A stretch of 64,000 nucleotides of DNA. It comes from Epiperipatus broadwayi (Eukaryota > Onychophora > Udeonychophora > Euonychophora > Peripatidae). The stretch's first letter is position 1; every line of letters starts with the position of its first letter. This document shows positions 12,371 to 25,242 of this stretch, piece after piece. Made by a program: the position numbers and the translations under genes. The notes beneath the pieces were generated by a model. That model ran no database searches. It was not told the DNA's origin and saw only the letters and a list, made by a program, of their open reading frames with translations. The stretch is taken from the NCBI GenBank assembly GCA_028023455.1, contig JAQFVV010000037.1, positions 498,001-562,000 on the forward strand, written 5' to 3'.

Positions 12371-13847
12371 GTAACATCAAAATTTATTTATTGAATAAAA
12401 ATGTGAAGATTGGACAATTTTTATTCATGATAATAAAATAATTTTTGTGCATTGTGTTTATTTTCATTATATTCTGCATATGTATATATATCTCTCTTTA
12501 AAAAAAAATGTACATATGGAACAAATACATTTTTTTATGATCTCAATATAAACATATTTAATTTTTAAAGTATTTTTTTAAATCTGAATTTAAAAAAAAA
12601 TCTTTGTTTCCTTTTTTTTTGTTGTTGTTGTGTACTTTATCTCAGGAATGTCTTTTAAGAATCCAGTAATAATTGGCTAGCGTATTGGGAGTCTTAATAA
12701 AGTTTTTCCATGATTCAAATATCCTGCTTATTGTTCACTGTACCCAGGGTTTTTTTTAGGTGGGGGGGGGGGTCTAAGGAGAAGAAAATGAGCCTTTCAT
12801 TTTATGCTAATGTTAATAAAACTTAAATTGAAGATCATCTAATATATCAAATGTTACTGGGTTTGTGATTTTCTAAAAAGCTTGAATACACATGTTTTTC
12901 TCAATTTAAATTCTCCTTTCAATCGTTCATTTTTTAATTTCTGATCTGAAATCGTCCAAAAATATTTCTCATAATATTGGCATCATTAATTAGGGGGAAA
13001 TATGTGAATTCAATTTGCGAGATTTTTATAACTTGACATGCAAAGGAAGAAAAGTAGTAACTCAGCTCAACAAATGGATTGTTTATTTTTTTGATGTGTG
13101 TAAGGATGGAGCAAGTGTGCGTTTTGATAATTTTTTTGAATATAATGATTTTGTTTGTTTCTCCTGTCCCATTTATATATAGAACCATTTCTCATGTATC
13201 TAACTGCAGTTTTAACTAAAGCTTCAAGGCCTCTAGCTCTCCATAGATATTTGATTTTTATTATTTATACTTAAGATTTTCTGAAGCAATTTCATGTTAT
13301 TATTTGACTTAATTTACGGATTACATAATAGCATACCAGGTTGTTTATTTTTATTATTCCTGCTTTGTTCCAAACTAAAATTTCATGAGACACTGAACAT
13401 TATTTTGTCATTCATGTCCAAGAACTCCAGGACAAATTAATGTCTTTTTGGTAGGAGAATTATTTTAATTCATTATAGTGGCCACAAAACAAAGTGATAT
13501 TTATACAATTGTGCTGCACTAGATTCCAACTTTTCACTCTTGGATCTAAAAGTTTATTCTATTTTGTAAATAAATCCAAATAACAAAGATCAAACAGATT
13601 TCCATTTGACAGCAAATAAAGTTCATTGACCAGTTAATAGTCTGGAATATACTGAATGAGAAATTTTTTCTCATCATAAATTTTAGTTTTATTTGATTTT
13701 TTTTTAAACTTAGTTGCAAACTTTAGAGAATCTGCTATAGAAAAGACAGCATTATGACATTTGATATTACATTTTCCTTGCATTGAAATCTTTTGAGTTT
13801 ACAATGCAAAAATAGTAATTGTTTCTGTGATGTTTGAATTCTGTTTA
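12371..13847 (+). other. Intron 4, first part, no feature
   Basis: AT-rich, with a poly-G run near 12760. Nothing coding or repeated was recognised before the insertion at 13861. Confidence 0.6.
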
Positions 13848-14871
13848 TATTCTTGGTGTATCACTATGATGGTCAAATATCCAATATGATTTATTTGTCC
13901 ATAATGTTGTTACAAACAGAAATAATCAATCAAACAAGATTGAAATAAACAACTATTAATAATTATATTTAAATATTTATCAAACCGGCTTTCATCTCCA
14001 TTGAGACCTTCTCAAGATATTATATTATACAATTCACATAAACAAATAATAATATTCACTCCATCTACTGGACATTATTTACATTATATTTTATTTTCTT
14101 TTTAAACATGTCCATATATTATAAATAAATAAATTTAACATATTATACATAATGCAAAAGAGTTAAATGATATTAATAGTATGATGGGGCTGGTATATAA
14201 AATTAACTGTGGAAAATACAATAAAATATATATAGGACAGACAGGGAGAACGGCAGGTGAGAGAGATAAGGAACATGATCGAGCAATTAATAGAAAAGAC
14301 ATGAGATCAGGGCCATATTTGCATTATTTGGATACAGGGCATAAAATGAAGTGTGAGGAAAATATAAGTGTTATTAAGTATGTGAAGAATTACCATAAGA
14401 GAATATATTATGAAACATTATATATTCAAGAAAACTTAGACAAATGTGTAAATATAGTAAAAGGTCCAGCTAAATTAGGTGGGAAATGGGCTTTATTAAA
14501 CAATTGGAAAGTGTAGGAAATGGTTGTACATATGTAAATATCAATTTATTTATTTATTTTTATTTTTTAAAAGATGTAAAATATATATTTAATTATTATT
14601 ATTATTTATTTATTTGGGGGGGGGGGGTATTGCTAAAATTTTTAGATGTATAATATGTTAAATTTATTTATTTACAATATATGGACATGTTTAAAAAGAA
14701 AATGAAATATAATGTAAATAATGTCCAGTAGATGGAGTGAATATTTATAATATAATATCTTGAGAAGGTCTCAATGGAGATGAAAGCCGGTTTGATAAAT
14801 ATTTAAATATAATTATTAATAGTTGTTTATTTCAATCTTGTTTGATTGATTATTTATTTATTCTTGGTGTA
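13848..14871 (+). mobile_element. Penelope-type GIY-YIG insertion with inverted arms and 13-bp target duplication
   Basis: The 13-mer tattcttggtgta occurs at 13848-13860 and again at 14859-14871, which fits a target-site duplication. Inside, arms 13920-14151 and 14646-14855 are reverse complements over about 210-230 bp at high identity, apart from one indel of about 25 bp near 14030-14055. Between the arms lies one ORF with a GIY-YIG domain. A reverse transcriptase, which precedes the endonuclease in Penelope-like elements, is absent. It looks like a 5'-truncated element whose pseudo-LTR lies in inverted orientation, an arrangement known for this class. Confidence 0.75.
14181..14516 (+). CDS. 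GIY-YIG endonuclease domain of a Penelope-like retroelement (fragment)
   Basis: The 111-residue frame begins MMGLVYKINCGKYN and continues KIYIGQTGRTAGERDKEHDR, then IYYETLYIQ near residue 76 and a GKWALLNNWKV end. G-(L)VY...YIGQTGR is the GIY-YIG signature; R23/R28, H32 and the metal-ligand-type Glu (E78) are in place. Penelope-like elements are the usual eukaryotic source of such a domain with YIGQTGR wording. One of the usual Cys residues between VYK and YIG is missing (only C10 remains). The frame is open further upstream into the left inverted arm, so the Met is not necessarily a true start. Intact as a domain, but without its reverse transcriptase. Confidence 0.75.
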   Translation: MMGLVYKINCGKYNKIYIGQTGRTAGERDKEHDRAINRKDMRSGPYLHYLDTGHKMKCEENISVIKYVKNYHKRIYYETLYIQENLDKCVNIVKGPAKLGGKWALLNNWKV

Positions 14872-15667
14872 GGAAGTACGTGTGACATGAACTCTTACTT
14901 AAGTGAATCTCATCTGATGCTAAAATAATAAAATCTAAAGATTGTGAAAATTTAAAGGCTCTCTTATAATATTGTCTGAGTGTTAGAAGTTGTTTTTTTT
15001 TTTTGTATCAAACTGTTTTAACCTTTTTACTTTCAAGCAGCCATATTGAATATTTTAAAAAATTATGCTAAGCCACAAATTTTATCATAACTTTTAAGTT
15101 TTATTAATAAAAAATGACACAATAAATATTGTTTTAAAGATTAAACACCAAAGAATGTAATTAAACTGAAAAAAATATAGTCATTGATAGTCAAAGTAAT
15201 AAAAAAAAATAAAAGTTAATATTTCTAATAATTATTTTATAAATCCTAAATTATCATGCATGCAACTTAAAATTATATTTCTGTTAGTAGGTTAGTTGAA
15301 TTCATCATAAAATTTTTAAAAAATTAGTATATAATAACACTTACCTATGGTAATCCATCACTTGAAAACTTCATAGAATAAAGACATTAATACCTATCAA
15401 TTTTTTCAGTAATCCTTCAAAATGTATTTCCATACAGGGGTTTGCAATGTATAAGTCATTCCTAGTAACATTCCTTATAACAAGTAGTTAATATTGATCA
15501 GTAATTAGTATAATTTGAATATTATAATAAAGAACTTCAATACAGTTTGTAATTTATTAAAAAATACTACTAAACTAGACACTATGTATACAAAATAAAA
15601 TAATACAATAAAAAGTGAATGAAATACTAAATTCATTATAGAGTTAAGTTTGAGTTACATATATATA

Positions 15668-15923
15668 CTGTCAAAGTCGTTACTTTTAGCATTTGCATAT
15701 TTTTTACTATTATTAAGATGCCGACAAAAAATTATAGAAAAATCTAAATCAGGTCATTATATTTCCAAAATATGTTCATCTTTGTCTCATATCAAATAAT
15801 TCAAATATCTAAATTCACATCTTGTCAAAAAAAATGCAGATAATTCATGATATAAATGTACACAATCGCAAATTTATGTTAGTTTCAATAGTAATTTTTC
15901 ATATATTTTTTTATCAAATATAT
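15668..15923 (+). repeat. Direct repeat, left copy (partner 17792-18031)
   Basis: Shares ct(g/a)tcaaa(g/a)tc(g/a)ttacttttagcatttgc, ttttgtctcatatcaa and tatgttagtttcaatag blocks in the same order with 17792-18031. The copies directly flank the 1.8-kb block 15924-17702. Confidence 0.7.
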
Positions 15924-17702
15924 TGTAATGATATACATATGCTGTTACATTATTTTAAAATTAAAATAATGGGGAAAATAAAAATTGATTTATTAAAAAC
16001 GGAAAATTAAAAGACTTATGTTTAACATATATATATCGCACAGATGGAAAACTTTTTTTTAAAAAAAAGTATTTAAAAGTAAGAAATTTTAAAAAAAGTA
16101 AAGATCTAATCTTAATAAATGGAAATGATTGTTTTATTAATTAAATATAAAGTAAACTAATGGAACGGTCAGATAAGAGAATGAAAAAATTAAAGATTGA
16201 CCAATGCCAGCATCAAACCGTGCATGGGCCAGAAATGAAAACATCAAGACCTTAGGATCAGTGATGTCATGTTTGATCGATATGTAGGATTTATGATAAG
16301 GAATGCCTAATACTATAAAAAGAGAAAATTATTGAATTCAAGAGTTGTTGTTTTAATCTGATTATTAATCTTACAGCTGTATTGCGGACTCCGTGATGTA
16401 GGAGTCTTGCAATAAAATAGTTTCCTTTGCATGCACCAGCTGAGGTCTTCCAAATGACAGTTTCTGTTCCAAGTATTGGCAAATAGCAGCTTCGTTTCCA
16501 AGGAGGATGGACAATCTACGAAAGTGATCACTAGGATGGACTTTTAAATCTGCCGGAATCATGGGAAGTATAAATTGTGATAATCGATATGAACTTTTAA
16601 ACAAACTTACAATTAGTAACCTAAAGTATGAACTCTTATCTGACTTAAACGAATTCTAAATCAATTATTAATATTTTTTTATATGTATATGTTTGCTAAT
16701 CATTTCCATTTTTCTTTTATTTATTTTTATCTGTTAACTAAATTATTAAATTTAAAGTTGGGTATAGATGGTTGCATAGATTCGTTAACGTTTTATGTTA
16801 GTTTAAGGGGGGTTAATTTTAGGCTATTTGTTTCGTAGTTGAGTCAATGCTGATGGAGGGTTATATGGGTGTTTATATCAATATAATTGTGAAGCATGTT
16901 AGCATATAGGGCAAGCATGCCCAACTGAATGCATGGCCCCAAAGGTGTAGCCATATCGTTGCAATGGACGCAGATGTATTTTTTGCGATATTGATCCCCT
17001 TTCGCTCTATGGATAGGGCCTATTAAGTCGGCAATAGACTGCTCTTCCTCCATATGAAGCATTTCTTTTAATTTTTTATATATACAATTCCTTCACCAGA
17101 CAGATGCATATTCCTGTACTGGGTGAGGATCATTTCTATTAAATAATACCACACTGCAGACGCACATTCATGTCAGCGGGATTTTATATAACATCTTCAT
17201 ATTGCATTGGTTGCGTCTGTATATCAGGAAGCAAGCATTGGTTTAGCTATGAACTTTTAGCCTTAGGTTGGATGTTTTGAAAAGTTTTAATTGTGTAATC
17301 TATGTAGTTATCTATACTCAACATTCTAAAACAAAATTATATAAGCTGTCCATCAATGCAGATTTTAAATAAAGTATAAAATAATAATAAAACAAAATAA
17401 AGTAAGATTAATTTATTCTTCAAATTTAAAATGTTATATCTGCATAAATAAAATGTTTTTGTGATTATTACTGGCAGTGGTTTATTTTTTTTTAAATCTT
17501 TTTTTTTATTGAAATGTTTTAAATAAGTTAGATTATAAATCTCTGCGTCTCCTCGAGCTAGTGGCATGGGCTAACGGTCAATATAAAAATTGGATTTCTT
17601 TCCAAGGTGTATCTGCCTACATTATAAATTTTCTAGATTCAAATAGCTTAGTGGCACCCTGAATGGCAGATAGTGAGAGTCTTACTTTTCCAGACCATTA
17701 TA
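15924..17702. mobile_element. Solo-LTR-like block, older relative of 37039-39194
   Basis: Begins TGTAATGATATACATATG...GTTACA and ends ...CCATTATA, a decayed form of the TGTAACG...CGTTACA ends of the block at 37039-39194. Colinear similarity to that block includes a cgcacagatg segment, ggaaatgattgtt, gaccaatg, a TATA-like ctataaaaagagaaa stretch (about 16314) and a 3' part with gagctagtg...gggctaacg and tctgcctac. No coding frame survives. The TATA-like box and the TG...CA ends suggest a solo LTR, but no internal region is available to prove it. Confidence 0.5.
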
Positions 17703-17791
17703 ATATATATATATGAATAAAATAATAATTAAAAAGTATGCAGCTTTGAAATTTATATTGCAGTAGTCTATAATCAATCTAAGTTTATGAA

Positions 17792-18031
17792 CTATCAAAA
17801 TCATTACTTTTAGCATTTGCTTATTTTTACTATTATTAAAATGCAGACAAAAAAATTATAGAAGACTCTAAATCGGGTTATGTTTCCAAAATATATTTAT
17901 TTTTGTCTCATATCAATTAATTCAAATATTTCATCCACCCAAGCTCACATTATAGAAAAAAATGCCGATAATCACGATTTTTTTTTTTATGTTAGTTTCA
18001 ATAGTCATTTTTTTTTTTTTAACAAATATAT
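17792..18031 (+). repeat. Direct repeat, right copy (partner 15668-15923)
   Basis: Diverged second copy, see partner. The space between 17703 and 17791 is AT-rich sequence. Confidence 0.7.
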
Positions 18032-18839
18032 ATAAAAAACAATAATTAAAAAAATATAGAAAAATAAAAATACTTATCATTAGGCCCCCATAACATTGTT
18101 TTCAAAATACAACGATAAAAGTAAACCTTTTTACTGATATATTTTTCATGCTGAAATGTTTTTCAGTAACTATCAAAAAAATGAGAGAAAGACAAATAAA
18201 TTCAATCTACTTGATCACAAAAATTATCATAAATTTTTTATTTTTTATCGTAGAAAAATAAAATTTATCTTTCTGGAAAGTAGAGAGAAAGATGAAAACG
18301 AAAGTGTAAAAAGTGCATGTGTAGCCTGCATAGATTTTCGTTAATCTTAACCTCAACCCGGATGTTTATAATTTGAAAAGCATTGCCCGCATTGTGCGAG
18401 CGTAAACATGAAGAGATTAAAAGAAACTAGACCAGTTTGTCAATATTGTTACTAATGTGGAAGAAAAATGATTTTTTGATATTTGATTCAATAATTGAAA
18501 AAATTTTAAACTGTGTTTGTAATTACCATAAAAAATTAAAAAGTATATTAATATACTTATTAATTATAAATTTTATGAATTCGAGTACAGATTAAATCTA
18601 TATAATAAAAATTTATTTGGTGTGATGAAATGTATTGTGAAGTGTAAAATAGGAATTAAATTTCTAAGACTGGATTAAAAACATAAATTTTCTTATTAAT
18701 ATCTATATATATTAATATTTTATTTGTTGAACTGGTAATTTGAATGTATTTTGTTAAATAAAATATTAAAAGTAGTTTTATCTTTTTCTTTAACTATTTT
18801 TTTTTTTTTTTTGATAATGTAGTTACCAGAAAATTATTT

Positions 18840-19363
18840 GATAGTTTGTATTAAGAAGAGGTATCTCCAAAAAACCTGGAATTTTGTAATAAAAAATTGT
18901 GTATTTAATTTTAACTGTTATAAATTGAATCTCCTCCAAAGTACTATTTGTTGATGCAATAAACTGATTTAAATTTTTCATTTTTCGAAGTTGTCCTGAA
19001 ACTCTTGGTAAAGTGATTTCTTCACCACTTCTAAGTCAGCAAAACTTTTTTTTTTTTTTTTTTGAGACATTTTTTTATTCTGAGCAATAAAGAGAAATTG
19101 TATGGACAAAGATTGGGTGAATATGGCTGATTGATAAACTGGGTCATGCTATTTTTAGTTGAAAATTGTTTCATATTCAAGGTTTTGTGCATTGACACGT
19201 TTGTCATGGTGAAGCTTGCATTCCCCCACCACCTCAAGCTTGCTTGTAAGCTGTTTCGAGTATTATAACTGTTTCCCCTGTCATTTTTCCTAATGGAAAA
19301 CAGAATTTCACGTTGTTCCAACATTTTAGCCATTACAAAAATCATCAAATAATTGAAATGCAT
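18840..19363 (-). pseudogene. mariner-family transposase relic (C-terminal part)
   Basis: On the minus strand the frame 19363-19031 contains STKNSMTQFINQPYSPNLCP followed by YNFSLLLRIKKCL. This matches the mariner segment FLAKN.(I/M)TQL.HPPYSPDLAPCDFFLFP.LK, which ends in the third catalytic Asp. Here that Asp is Asn (YNF), and the HDNA-type second Asp region reads MTN, so both visible catalytic acids are lost. A poly-A run (19046-19063 region) breaks the frame. Sequence after it (18840-19040) still gives LEVVKKSLYQEFQDNF-like remains. Dead copy; no terminal repeats identified. Confidence 0.7.
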
Positions 19364-19782
19364 TTAATAACAATATTTGCTATGCAGCACTAATTTCTCA
19401 CGATGATGATGGTTAGCAGGCTGATGGAGGGATATCCGTGCAAGAAGCATCTAACAATGAAAGCATTTACTTACAATGTGCTCACCTTCGAGAGAATTCT
19501 TGTTATTTTTGAATATACCTTCTTGTATAATTCTATAAGATAATCTTGTATTCTGGAATAGTGGATCATACTACAATCTAAGTGAGCAATCACTGGTATA
19601 AATCTAAAGTATATACATTCAGCTAAATTTGTAATTGGCATACGAAACAAAATTCAGAAAAGGATATATAAAATCAATTTTTGTGCAGTTTTGCATTCAG
19701 GTAACATTATTGATATATAATTTTTTTGTTATTGTTATTTCAGAATGATGTTAGGTAAATTTGTAAGTTATTCTGTGTTGTT

Positions 19783-21760
19783 TAGTGCAGTGGTACAGTT
19801 CAAACTGGAGTTTATTATTCAAATTGCACTTCCAAGGCTCAAACTTTTTTTATGAGCACCAGAGCAATAAACTAATTATTATTATTGTTGTAGGTTTATT
19901 TTAATGATTTGGAAATATGATCTGTTTACTTTTGAGGAACTTTAAATTATTTAGGGAGAACAATGAAAATTATATAGGTTGTTAATTTGTAATAGATACG
20001 AAAAGAGTGAAGAACAATAAATTGATTGCATACTAGTGAGAAATAAATGTACATTTAGTAAATTCTTGATTCATTGTTTTAAGGATGCATGAAAAATAAA
20101 CAATTGATATATAAAAATGATAAAACATAAGTATAATGAAAATTATAAATTTAATGATTATTCACTGAAATGCAATTATACACAAAGTAAAATTTAATAG
20201 TTAGCTTTAAGCACATCTAGAGTATTATAATTCAAGACATTTCCCACTTGTATATGTATGCAAAATGTAGTAAATATTAAAAGCCTAAAGCTAAACTAGT
20301 CAGTAAAATAACATTAAAATTACTCCAAATTCAAAATTAAACAAAACTAGCCCAAGAAAATAAACTCTATAATACAATCATTGGTTTTCTTGCCAAAAGC
20401 AGATTTCTCAAATACAAAGGACTAAAAATATATCGACAAATATCTATATTACCCACTATTTCTAATTACATCTCACACACCCTTAATATTAAAAGAATTC
20501 TTAAACAAGTTAATTGCTTCAGAATCTTAAATTATTAATAATAAAGATTCTTTAATTCTTTTAATTTCTTTCAAAGAAGTATATCTTAGAATTGGGAATT
20601 GTGGTTAATAGTATATATTTGTTGATATGTTTTTAAACCTTTGCACTTGAGAAGTCTGCTACTGGCAGGAAATCAGTAGTTGTGTTGTAGAGTTTATTTT
20701 CTTTGGCTAGTCTTGTTTAATTATTGTTTGGAATAATTTTAATTGTAAAGTATCATATATATATATAATGCAATATTTGCCTGCTTTTAAAAATAAATAA
20801 GTTTGATATTTATTTTATTTACAATAGATTTTACCGCTTCAATTATCACTGAAAATGTACGGAAGAAAATTGCGAATCGTTTTTTTATTTAAGAATTTAT
20901 AATTGTTAATCTTATTCCTTTTTAAAAAAACAAAACTACATGGCATTGAGATCATGATTTGTCTACAATAGATGCCAAAAAAAAGGATATTTTTATGACT
21001 GTGGATTTGCAACTAATTAAAGGGGATAAAGAATACTAAAAAACGATATATTTATATCTAATAGATATTTAATTTTATTATATATACATGGATAATTGCT
21101 TGAGAGGTCATAATTTCACTGCCAATGTGATAGGCTGAACCCAGGTGACCAAAGATCCCCTCCCCCAATTTGAATGAATCCAAGAATCTATATTTGAATC
21201 ACTTATTGTTAATACCAAACCAAACTGTTTGGAGAATTTTATTTATTAATATATATTATGTAAACAATAGAACTGCGTACATATTTCAAAAATATGCAAA
21301 TGCCTTGTGTTTTATGCATAGTGTTGTAATAAAATATGCAAATAATGAATATTTACATTAAAATTTTCTCAAAGTAGGATTTATCACTTGTTAATTATCT
21401 GTGACATCTAAATATAAATAAAATAAACTTGGTTGCATCTTTTGCTTTTTAGATAACTGAAAATTTTATTGTAATTATTTATTAAAATATCATGCATAGT
21501 TTAATACAGTGATAGATTAGCAGATTCTGGAACTCAAGATCCATGAATCATGGCTTCAGTTGCCACTTTCAGTACTCAAACTATTTATGAATTTATGAAT
21601 AGTAGGACCATTCACTTGTTGTTATTTGTTATCATTAAAAATCACATGAATTAATAAAAAGTTTACTAATTTCATAGTTCAGTGATAGAGTGATATAATC
21701 ATGATCTTAATAGATTCTAGTTTAAATCTCAATTTTTCACTTCTAGTACTCAAACATAAC
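19783..21760. repeat. Scattered SINE-like fragments (three copies)
   Basis: 19783-19860, 21505-21590 and 21676-21760 share a (c)agtg(g/a)ta(g/c)a start, an aactcaag/aatct middle and a cactt(c/t)(t/c)(a/c)...ctcaaac end. A fourth copy is at 30538-30625. The start resembles a degenerate A box. Probably old tRNA-derived SINE fragments. The DNA between them is AT-rich intron without other recognised features. Confidence 0.4.
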
Positions 21761-21956
21761 TTGATCTTCCAAGCAGAAATCGATTATTTATTTATTTTAA
21801 TGTTAGAACAAAATTTTTTTTAATAATCATTTTAACACATTTGGAAAATAAATAGGTTTGCATTTATGTCTACATGTATTATACATTTTCAGATATATAA
21901 TGTGATAAATGTTATTCAAAAGATAATATTTTTATTTTTTTCTTTATATTTTTTAG

Positions 21957-22108
21957 TTTAAAATTCGTAAAGAAGCATTATTGGGTTTAGCTGTGATTTA
22001 CAAAAAATGTATGCTCAATCCTTATTTTCCTAAAGAAATGTTGAATATTATCGGCTGGATTAAAGATAAAGTTCTGCATGGGTATTATCAAACTAGTCTA
22101 GAAGACAA
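21957..22108 (+). CDS. pds5: pds5 exon e (152 nt, phase 0/2)
   Basis: Acceptor ttttttag after a poly-T tract, donor gtaaga. Reads FKIRKEALLGLAVIYKKC, then a loop (MLNPYFPKEMLN), then IIGWIKDKVLHGYYQTSLED and two bases of a Lys codon. Family equivalents are RVRKEAMMGLAQ(L/I)YKKY and WIKDKLLHIYYQNS. Exon d to exon e is separated by a 9.6-kb repeat-filled intron, but the frame is continuous. Confidence 0.95.
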
Positions 22109-22469
22109 GTAAGACCATAGGCATTCTGCACCTAATAAGTATAAGCTCGTTGATATAAATATTGAAACTAAATTAGAAAATTTTATGTAAAGAAGGTTTA
22201 AAGTATAATAAATTATCTTTTATTATTATTATCATAATTATTTTTCCTTATTTTAAATTCATTTTTTATTCAAACTATATATATATTTATACTTATAAAA
22301 GACCATCTGTTATGTGTGTGTGTTGAAAAGTACTATACAATTGCTATTCAATAAACTACATTCAAATTAAGGTTTTCAATAAAAGATGAGTTATTATATG
22401 CTATATACGTTAACGCAAGGAAGCTTGAAATAAAATAAACATAGTTCACGGTTCCAATATATTTATAGT

Positions 22470-22800
22470 GAAAGCTAAAATCAAATTTTAAAAGCATAAA
22501 GAAATTTACACTAATAAAATTTATCTTACTTTTTTATCTAGAATTTTTTTTTTATATTACATTGTAAGATTTTCTGATACTCTAGTATAAAGTAAAAGCA
22601 AATTTTTAAAAGTATAAACAAATTTAAGCCAATAAATAACATTTCTGCTTTCCCATTTGGAAATTTATTTATTTTTTCTTGATGTTATATTCTAACTTTT
22701 TCTGGGTCTTAGTTTGAAAATTAAAGTTGAATCTCTATAAACAAATTTGCATTAATGAAAGTCACTTCATTTTCATTTTGATTTAGTTAGTTTGTAGTTC
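22470..22800 (+). repeat. Three diverged tandem units of about 110-125 bp
   Basis: Units share a(a)ag.aaatcaaattttaaaagcataaa-type starts, an a.aaatttacac(t/c)aataaa middle and a ttc/ttac...tttt end. Weakly conserved, no function visible. Confidence 0.4.
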
Positions 22801-25242
22801 TGTTTTTTATAAAATCTGAAACAACTTACTTGCAGTCCTATGTTGGCCAGTTACATTCATCATATTAGTTGTTTTCATTGATAGTTCAATAACTTCCATT
22901 TGGGTTTGTTTTTTTCACAACAACATTAATGGATTTTCCGGCATTAGTTTCCAGACTTATGGCTAAAATAATACATACACAGTAGAGTAATTTTAAAAAA
23001 TGTGTGCACTATATTTTCACTTCTAAACCTACAAATAAACATGACAGTGGAATAATTTTGATAGTCTAAGCTTTATGAAGCATAAGTGTGATGCCTTCAT
23101 TATTACGGAGCATAACTGTGAAGCCATCATTGTAACATTTGCCTTTGTTCTGTAATATGACTTGGATGAAAATTGTGAATTATTTTCTAAAGATCTTAAT
23201 CAATTGAGAATCAAAAACATAAATATATTTTATGACTAACATTTTTAAAATTACACATGAATGACTAATATCAGTGTCTGTAAACTTATGGAGAAGAATA
23301 ATCAAAGTATTCTATGTATTGAAAATTAAAATTATATGGATATAATAAATTATTCCTAATTTTGTGAAAAAAATTGAATGTAAAGTATTAAAATGGTATT
23401 TTTATGTGTTTAGAATAGTGAAAACTCAAAGGCAAAAGTCATAATTTACTGGTAAAAAATAAAATGTAAATGTTTTTTTTTTTTTGCTTTTGGAGGTATA
23501 GTGGAACAACAATGATAAAGGGAAAAGATATATTGCACCTTATGCAATATTGAAGGAGAAATGAGACTAAAAACAAGTGTCTGGATACATGTCCACTATT
23601 CAGATTGTTTCTTTTTTTTATTTGAAAAATGTCCCATTGTGAGATTCATGCAACTGTTTTATTTGATTAAGACCTTTATTGCTGGGATGATCATATGCAA
23701 TTGTCAACATCTTATTCCTTTAATCGCTGTATTAGTTCATAACTAGTAACTTCTAGTGATCAAGAAGTATAATTTTTTATTGTATGTTATAATCTTAAAG
23801 TAAATGTTCCCACATTTACATTGGTACTTTTAATTTGTTTTCCTTTTTTAATCCTAAAATATAAGAACATAACTGATAAACACAATTTGGCTCATGTATG
23901 TTATTAAGAAAACCATCTGTTTAATTATAATATGAATATAAAGTTTTGGTCATCATAATGTTAGTATTGATATGTATATATTGAACCATCCATTGGTATC
24001 TTAGTGTTTAAATGATTTATTACTTTGTATTTTCTGACCAAATTACATTCGATTTGATAATTCCGTCATTCAAATATGTCTGGTAATTTTATCGAGTGCA
24101 ATTATTTTTACTTATCACACAACCCCGATTAACGTAACTAAACTTGAATAACAGTTGAGGACAGAACTAGCTTTTAATTTATTTGAAAGGCACCAGAATT
24201 CTATACAAGAATCCACTGGTTTACCTCCTATATTTATTAATTACTATTATAAAATTATTTGCTCTACCCGGAGGATTGTATTTTCTAATATAGCATTGCC
24301 AATTTATTTGGCAACATAATAATTGTTGAATTTAAATAATTTTATTCTATTAATAACAAACTTAATAGACAACAATACAAGTTATATTTTTATGATTTAT
24401 TAAATTATAATTATGATTATTTTAAAAACTAAACCGAGAATAACAATACAAAAAAAATAAGTAAATTCAAATAGCTATTAAACCATGTTGTTTTCTCAGA
24501 TTCAGATTCTTTTTTATACATTGTCGCAACACAGCATTTACTACACTTAAAGTTAAAGAAGGGATCACTTTTAAGTTACAAAATAAAGTCTTACCAGTAA
24601 GTTAAATTGTTCAATTATAACACTGTAGATTACCACACATGTTTTTTGTTCTGGGAGGGATCCATTATACCATCTTATTGCAGTTTGTAGGTGGTCCGAG
24701 GTTCAAGATTATTAGATAGGTGATAGCTTCACTTTCAGCATTTTAAGACTTCAGGAAGGAAGAAACAATGGCAAACAAACTTTGTCTACTCACACATCTT
24801 ACGACGATTCAATGCGCTGATGAGAGTAGTTTGATGCAATTTTTTTTAGGACTTCGTGGAAAATCAATTTTATAGTAAAGTGTTTTCTTGAGAAGACCAG
24901 GATCCAAAACTACAATGCACATGTATTTTTTCCATTTATACCCTCCTCCCTGATTTTAGTCAGCTGCGCATATCTTGTTGACACCTTTTAACTTTGACAA
25001 AATTTAAAGTAATTTTGTCCACAAAGTCATCTTTTTTTCCCCCCTTTGGTGGCCATCTTTGATGATAGCAAAAGAATGCTGTGACTTAAGCTTTCAAGTG
25101 TTGCTAATTAATTTTGCAATAGGAATTTATTTTCTAATATTAGCAAAAGTCAAAGTAACACTGTTATTCTCTTTTATATCTTTTTTAATTTCTTTAACTT
25201 AAAATATATAACCTACGTTGTCTAAAAATAAATACAATATTT

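Noticed and set aside
14618-14628. Poly-G run as quadruplex-type regulatory site (also at 12761 and 51169)
   Set aside because: Simple homopolymers in intronic repeats; single G tracts without the four-tract arrangement.
16291-17062. Overlapping minus-strand open frames in the solo-LTR-like block
   Set aside because: No motif of gag, protease, reverse transcriptase or integrase, and overlapping frames in three phases; chance frames in a less AT-rich repeat.
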